Shown in pieces: positions 60,415-64,000 of a DNA stretch of 64,000 nt. Origin of the DNA: Tigriopus japonicus (taxonomy: Eukaryota; Arthropoda; Copepoda; Harpacticoida; Harpacticidae); the NCBI GenBank assembly GCA_010645155.1, contig CM021323.1:2817488-2881487 (forward strand), written 5' to 3'. The stretch's first letter is position 1, and each line of letters starts with the position of its first letter. The notes beneath the pieces are model-generated. The model did not search any database and was not told where the DNA came from. It worked only from the letters and a program-made list of their open reading frames with translations. The position numbers and the translations under genes are program-made.

Positions 60415-61711
60415 TTGGGGTGTAGATTTCAGGCAAATGAGATTTTATGCCCCAAAACATGTTTATTTGCTATTTGTTAGCTTTTATAGTTTATTTGCCA
60501 TTTTTGGGCAAATAAGTACAAAATTTGTCAGTTTTTTGGGCAATTAAATGCAAAATTTGTCGTTTTTTGGGCAAATCAATGCAAAATTTGTCGTTTTTTG
60601 GGCAAATCAATGCAAAATTTGTCGTTTTTTGGGCAAATCAATGCAAAATTTGTCGTTTTTTGGGCAAATCAATGCAAAAATTGTCGTTTTTTGGGCAAAT
60701 CAATGCAAAATTTGTCGTTTTTTGTTCAAAAAAAGGAAAAAAAATGCTAGCTTTTAAAGCTTACTTGCCATTCTGTTTGCCATTGTAACATTTTAAAATA
60801 ACATTTATTAAAACTTAATACACACTAAAAATGCATATTTTTGAAAAACTATGTTTCCATTGATTTCAGTGGATTCGGTTAGGTTTTCAAATGAAAATAA
60901 AAAAAAATGTTTAATAGATGTGTCGCCGTATTTTGTGAGAATTCGATAGTTGTTGAAGGTCAAATGGACCAAATCGATTTTTTAAAACCTTATTGATTTT
61001 TACAAAAATTTGCATTGAGGACTTACAAATATAACTTTTCAGTGATTTAAAAGCCACATTTCGAAAAATTGTATTTTTAGTGTGTTTTCGGAAATAATGT
61101 ATATTTTTTTGACACGCTATGACAAAACATAGAAGAATGAAGAATTTTTATTTTATCTTGTGACATTAAAAATGTATACACTGTATCATTTGTTTGGGAA
61201 TTTGAGTTTTCTTTTTTCGCTTTTTAGGACCAAAAATGAACCGGTTAAACTCAAATAACTCAGCTGCTGAGCAAGATATTTTCAAGCAATTTCGATTCGA
61301 AAGGTATCTAAATCTGCTCTAAAATTAAACTGACTATATTTTCAGAAAACAATTTATTTAATAACTTTTTAATCTAGACCTGACTTTGAGAAACTCAGTA
61401 AATCAAAGCTGTTGCTCTTGGTTTCCTGAGTCTGAATCACATTTCATAGTGTTTGGGAATTTCCATAGAAACTTGATATATTTTTTTCAGTACCGTGTTG
61501 GCATTCCACTTTATTGGTGGTGAAACATAATGCCCATTTGCCGAATTTAGTTGCCGGTTTTGTTATATTTTGGTAAATTTTCGTGTCTCTTTGCCATTTT
61601 ATTTGCCATTTCTTGTTTTACATGCCATTAGATTTGTCATTTTGGACGCGTTTATTTGCCATTTTTTGGGCCTAAAAGGCAAGTTTTATTTGCCAGAAAT
61701 CTGCACCCCTA
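60415..61711 (+). mobile_element. hAT-like non-autonomous element, family A copy 2
   Basis: The ends are TTGGGGTGTAGATTTC and GAAATCTGCACCCCTA, with a perfect 8-bp target duplication GTGATGAG at 60407-60414 and 61712-61719. At 1297 bp it is longer than the copy at 52389-52885. It includes a 31-bp tandem array (60524-60735) and a segment (61196-61496) also found at 33022-33352. No transposase frame is present; the long ORFs near 60.5 kb are read from the tandem repeat. Confidence 0.9.
60524..60735. repeat. 31-bp tandem repeat inside the family A element
   Basis: About 6.8 units of a 31-bp motif (GTCGTTTTTTGGGCAAATCA with flanking TGCAAAATTT) are present. The central units are nearly identical and the first differs most. 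Because 31 is not a multiple of three, each frame cycles through the same peptides, giving the spurious repeated protein seen there. The sister copy at 52389 has only about three diverged units. Confidence 0.93.
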
Positions 61712-62370
61712 GTGATGAGGTCTGTTTTCATATGGTCGGTGAGAAATAATCTGCATCTTTAGCAACGTAATGAAATTGGAGAAAAACGTTGCCAATTTGG
61801 ACTTTGGACCTCACCTGATACACTTAATCCCTTATTTTTCGTAAGAAGCATTGTCATTCGAAAGTTTCCTTTTAAAAGCAAAATAAAGCCGTCAAGTAGT
61901 GAAATTATTTCTTTACTTGGACCATTCTTGATAACTACTCACACGAACAAATTTGAAATATGCTTCTCTAATTTTGATTCGTTTCATCTCCGTAGAATTC
62001 AAAAGTTTATTTAATTACACTTGATCATCCCTGACTCTACTTAACAATGGAATGTCAAATCCTTCATATTGGATTAGATTGAAATCTCATGGAATCTACA
62101 CTATACAAATAAGGTGGGAACAAATGACATCTTTTTAGATGGTTCAACTGCATCATGTTATCTGCCCTTGAAGATGGTAAGCAGTCTCCAGAATTTTTTT
62201 GTCCTGCATCGTGCTCCAAAACTGTACAACCTTTTACTAACGGAAGTTTTTAATATGCACTGAATTTAAGCCTATTTAAATATCTATCGTTCAAACATCA
62301 CAGACCAACCTGATTTTCATGGCTTTCCTAAGCTACAAATTCAAACTGTTTGGTATATCAGATGCTAAAT

Positions 62371-62596
62371 CAGGGGTTCTCAACCTTTTTCCGGGGGATA
62401 CCCATTTTGCCAAGGGAAATATCCGATTTACCCCCCTATAAGTATATATAAATATAAAATACGTGAAGAAGAGAAAAACGTGCAATATTGGTCGAAAAAA
62501 CCCAAGTTTTTTCCAATTTTTCCGGACACAAATTTACCCAACAGAAAGTCAAATTTACCCAATTTTGGGTAAATACCCATAGGTTGAGAACCCCTG
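62371..62596. mobile_element. hAT-like MITE, family C
   Basis: This 226-bp element begins CAGGGGTTCTCAACC and ends GGTTGAGAACCCCTG. A perfect 8-bp duplication, TGCTAAAT, lies at 62363-62370 and 62597-62604. The interior has AATTTACCCA words in both orientations. It is non-coding and has no other copy in this window. Confidence 0.93.
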
Positions 62597-62679
62597 TGCT
62601 AAATCGATCGTAACAATAGTTTTTCAGAATCTTAAGCAAAAAAAAACATTTTTTATGGAATGAAATTCTTTGTATCGGC

Positions 62680-62793
62680 AAAAATCTGTTATTTTTTAGC
62701 TAAAAGATTTGCCAATTTTCGATTTTGATAAAATACTCTTTTGACATTTTAGGACTCAAAAAGCTTAGTTTATTTGTTAGAAATCTGCACCCC
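62680..62793 (+). mobile_element. Right-end fragment of a family A hAT-like element
   Basis: TTATTTGTTAGAAATCTGCA followed by CCCC matches the right terminus of the family A copies. The upstream TTTGCCA- and CTCAAAAAG-type words are similar but diverged. No left end or target duplication was found, so it is a truncated relic. Confidence 0.45.
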
Positions 62794-62799
62794 GCATTA

Positions 62800-64000
62800 A
62801 AGCGTAGGCAAAAACGATGCTGTTCAATATTAGTGTTTGCATTATGTGCATTATGTGAGTGCTACCGTGAGTGTTCTGCGAGCAAGAAGATTTTTTTTTA
62901 TTAATAGTGTTTGCCAAGTCCACAAGTCCATCGCCTCCTGGAGAGCAAAAATGTGACCAATGATTTAAAGCCAAACAAGACTTGTGACAAATTTCAATTA
63001 TAAAGCACATACCAAGCTCCAAGCCACATCCAATGAGAAATATTTAAATGGCCAAAACACCTTGGCCAAAAGTGGACGGAAGGGCCAGAGGTAATCGACG
63101 AAAGAGAATTAGAATGCAACCAGGGTGAGCATATTAACGTTCGCTTCATTAGATCTCACAACAGGTGGAATGTCGAAAAAGGTAGCCGTCCTGTCTCGCT
63201 TTGCAATCTTATCAGAGAAGAGTTTTGGGTTTCCATTTAAGTTCAAATGATACCACCGTTGGTTGATTTGCTTTCTTTTGTCTTGGTAACCGGGCATTCA
63301 TACTATATTAGTGCCTTATCTCTAGAGAAGAGTGAGATCAAAGAGGTGATTGAGGAAAAACAGTAAGTACGCGTATCCTTTGCAAACATTCTTTTAAAGT
63401 ACAATGTGTAAAACGTTCATATATCTATAAGAACGCAATTCTTAACAAAATATTGAAAATGCTTTTCCTCCATTGTACATAAAGTTTTAAAAGCTCTACA
63501 CAAAAACTAAATATATTCACTCTTCATTTCTAAAATATATTTCTAAAGGACTGTTAAGCAGTGACTGATATCGATTTTGGATCACAATGGATTTCATCCC
63601 TTGTTTTGACATTAAAAAACCGCAAATACATCAAAAAAAGAAAAATTATCAAATAGTCGTTGTTTTAGAGGGGCTCAGTGTAAATGCACCCTCTTGGTCT
63701 CGAGCCAGCCTAAGGGACAGATTGAAACATCGGCGTTTGTTTGTTCATCGGGAATTTAACGACCAATTGCCGTTTCAATCATCGACAAACCTGGTTGTCG
63801 TGCGCAGATTTGGTAATTCTTAGATCCCTCCAAAGCTCACAATTCTTCTTTCAGTGACGAGATTTCTCTTCAAACATCAACATCATGGGTGAGAACGGAC
63901 TTTGTTTAAAATTATCTTTTTTTTAAATTTCTGGTCCTTTTGTTTGCTGGTCTGACTTTCCCTCGTTTATATTTTGACTTTGTTGTGGCAATGCTTTTGT
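62800..64000. other. Unassigned 3' end of the window
   Basis: No gene is supported. A possible acceptor (TTCTTTCAG) at about 63855 precedes a short stretch ending in ATGG followed by GTGAGAAC at 63886-63890. That could be a first coding exon of a gene running off the window, but the evidence is only a splice-like context around one ATG. Confidence 0.3.

Noticed and set aside
60525..60788. ORF encoding a repeated Phe/Gly/Gln-rich peptide
   Set aside because: It is a reading of the 31-bp tandem repeat, which cycles through all frames; there is no independent sign of coding.
63860..63890. Possible first coding exon of a gene leaving the window
   Set aside because: It rests on one acceptor-like tract and one ATGG/GTGAGA junction; nothing downstream can be tested.

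Overview
The window looks like arthropod nuclear DNA, probably crustacean and possibly a copepod. It is AT-rich and mostly non-coding, coding pieces are short exons with GT-AG introns, and it is full of decayed non-LTR retrotransposons, Tc1/mariner, hAT-like and other inverted-repeat elements. The recognisable host proteins belong to a secreted, cysteine-rich CUB-like family known to me from arthropods. The species call is inference. No bacterial, phage, CRISPR, rRNA or convincing tRNA features were seen.

Two host genes could be spliced by hand with every intron GT-AG and every phase consistent. They are paralogues arranged tail to tail. The first is on the + strand from 22325 to 29389 (14 exons, 354 residues). 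The second is on the - strand from 52014 to 43354 (15 exons, 419 residues). Both have a signal peptide, a short clip-like disulfide region ending in GFGVCC, and C-terminal CUB-like sequence, so both products should be secreted. Several exons are microexons of 16 to 33 nt. Introns 2 and 6 of the + gene are long almost only because transposable elements sit in them.

Region by region: 1-9400 is non-coding with ATCC and GTAC microsatellites. 9400-11360 is a non-LTR element with intact ORF1 and a damaged endonuclease ORF. 12178-14366 is a pair of long inverted repeats. 15512-17159 is a complete Tc1-type transposon with IR/DR ends and a frameshifted transposase. 17203-18480 is a reverse-transcriptase fragment. 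22325-29389 is CUB gene 1. 30361-30756 is an inverted-repeat element. 34438-37660 is a second non-LTR family with an inverted duplication at its 5' side. 37814-39240 is a decayed Cys-rich multi-copy-type ORF that abuts a third copy of the first retrotransposon family (39249-40440). 43354-52014 is CUB gene 2. 52389-62793 is a cluster of short non-autonomous elements, several with perfect 8-bp target-site duplications typical of hAT elements, plus a composite hairpin element with a 6-bp duplication and a mariner-type transposase remnant.

No coherent new multi-gene system was found. The most useful observations are the paralogous pair with its microexons, the element structures with their target-site duplications, the composite hairpin element at 59234-59514 and the inverted duplication near 37.3 kb.
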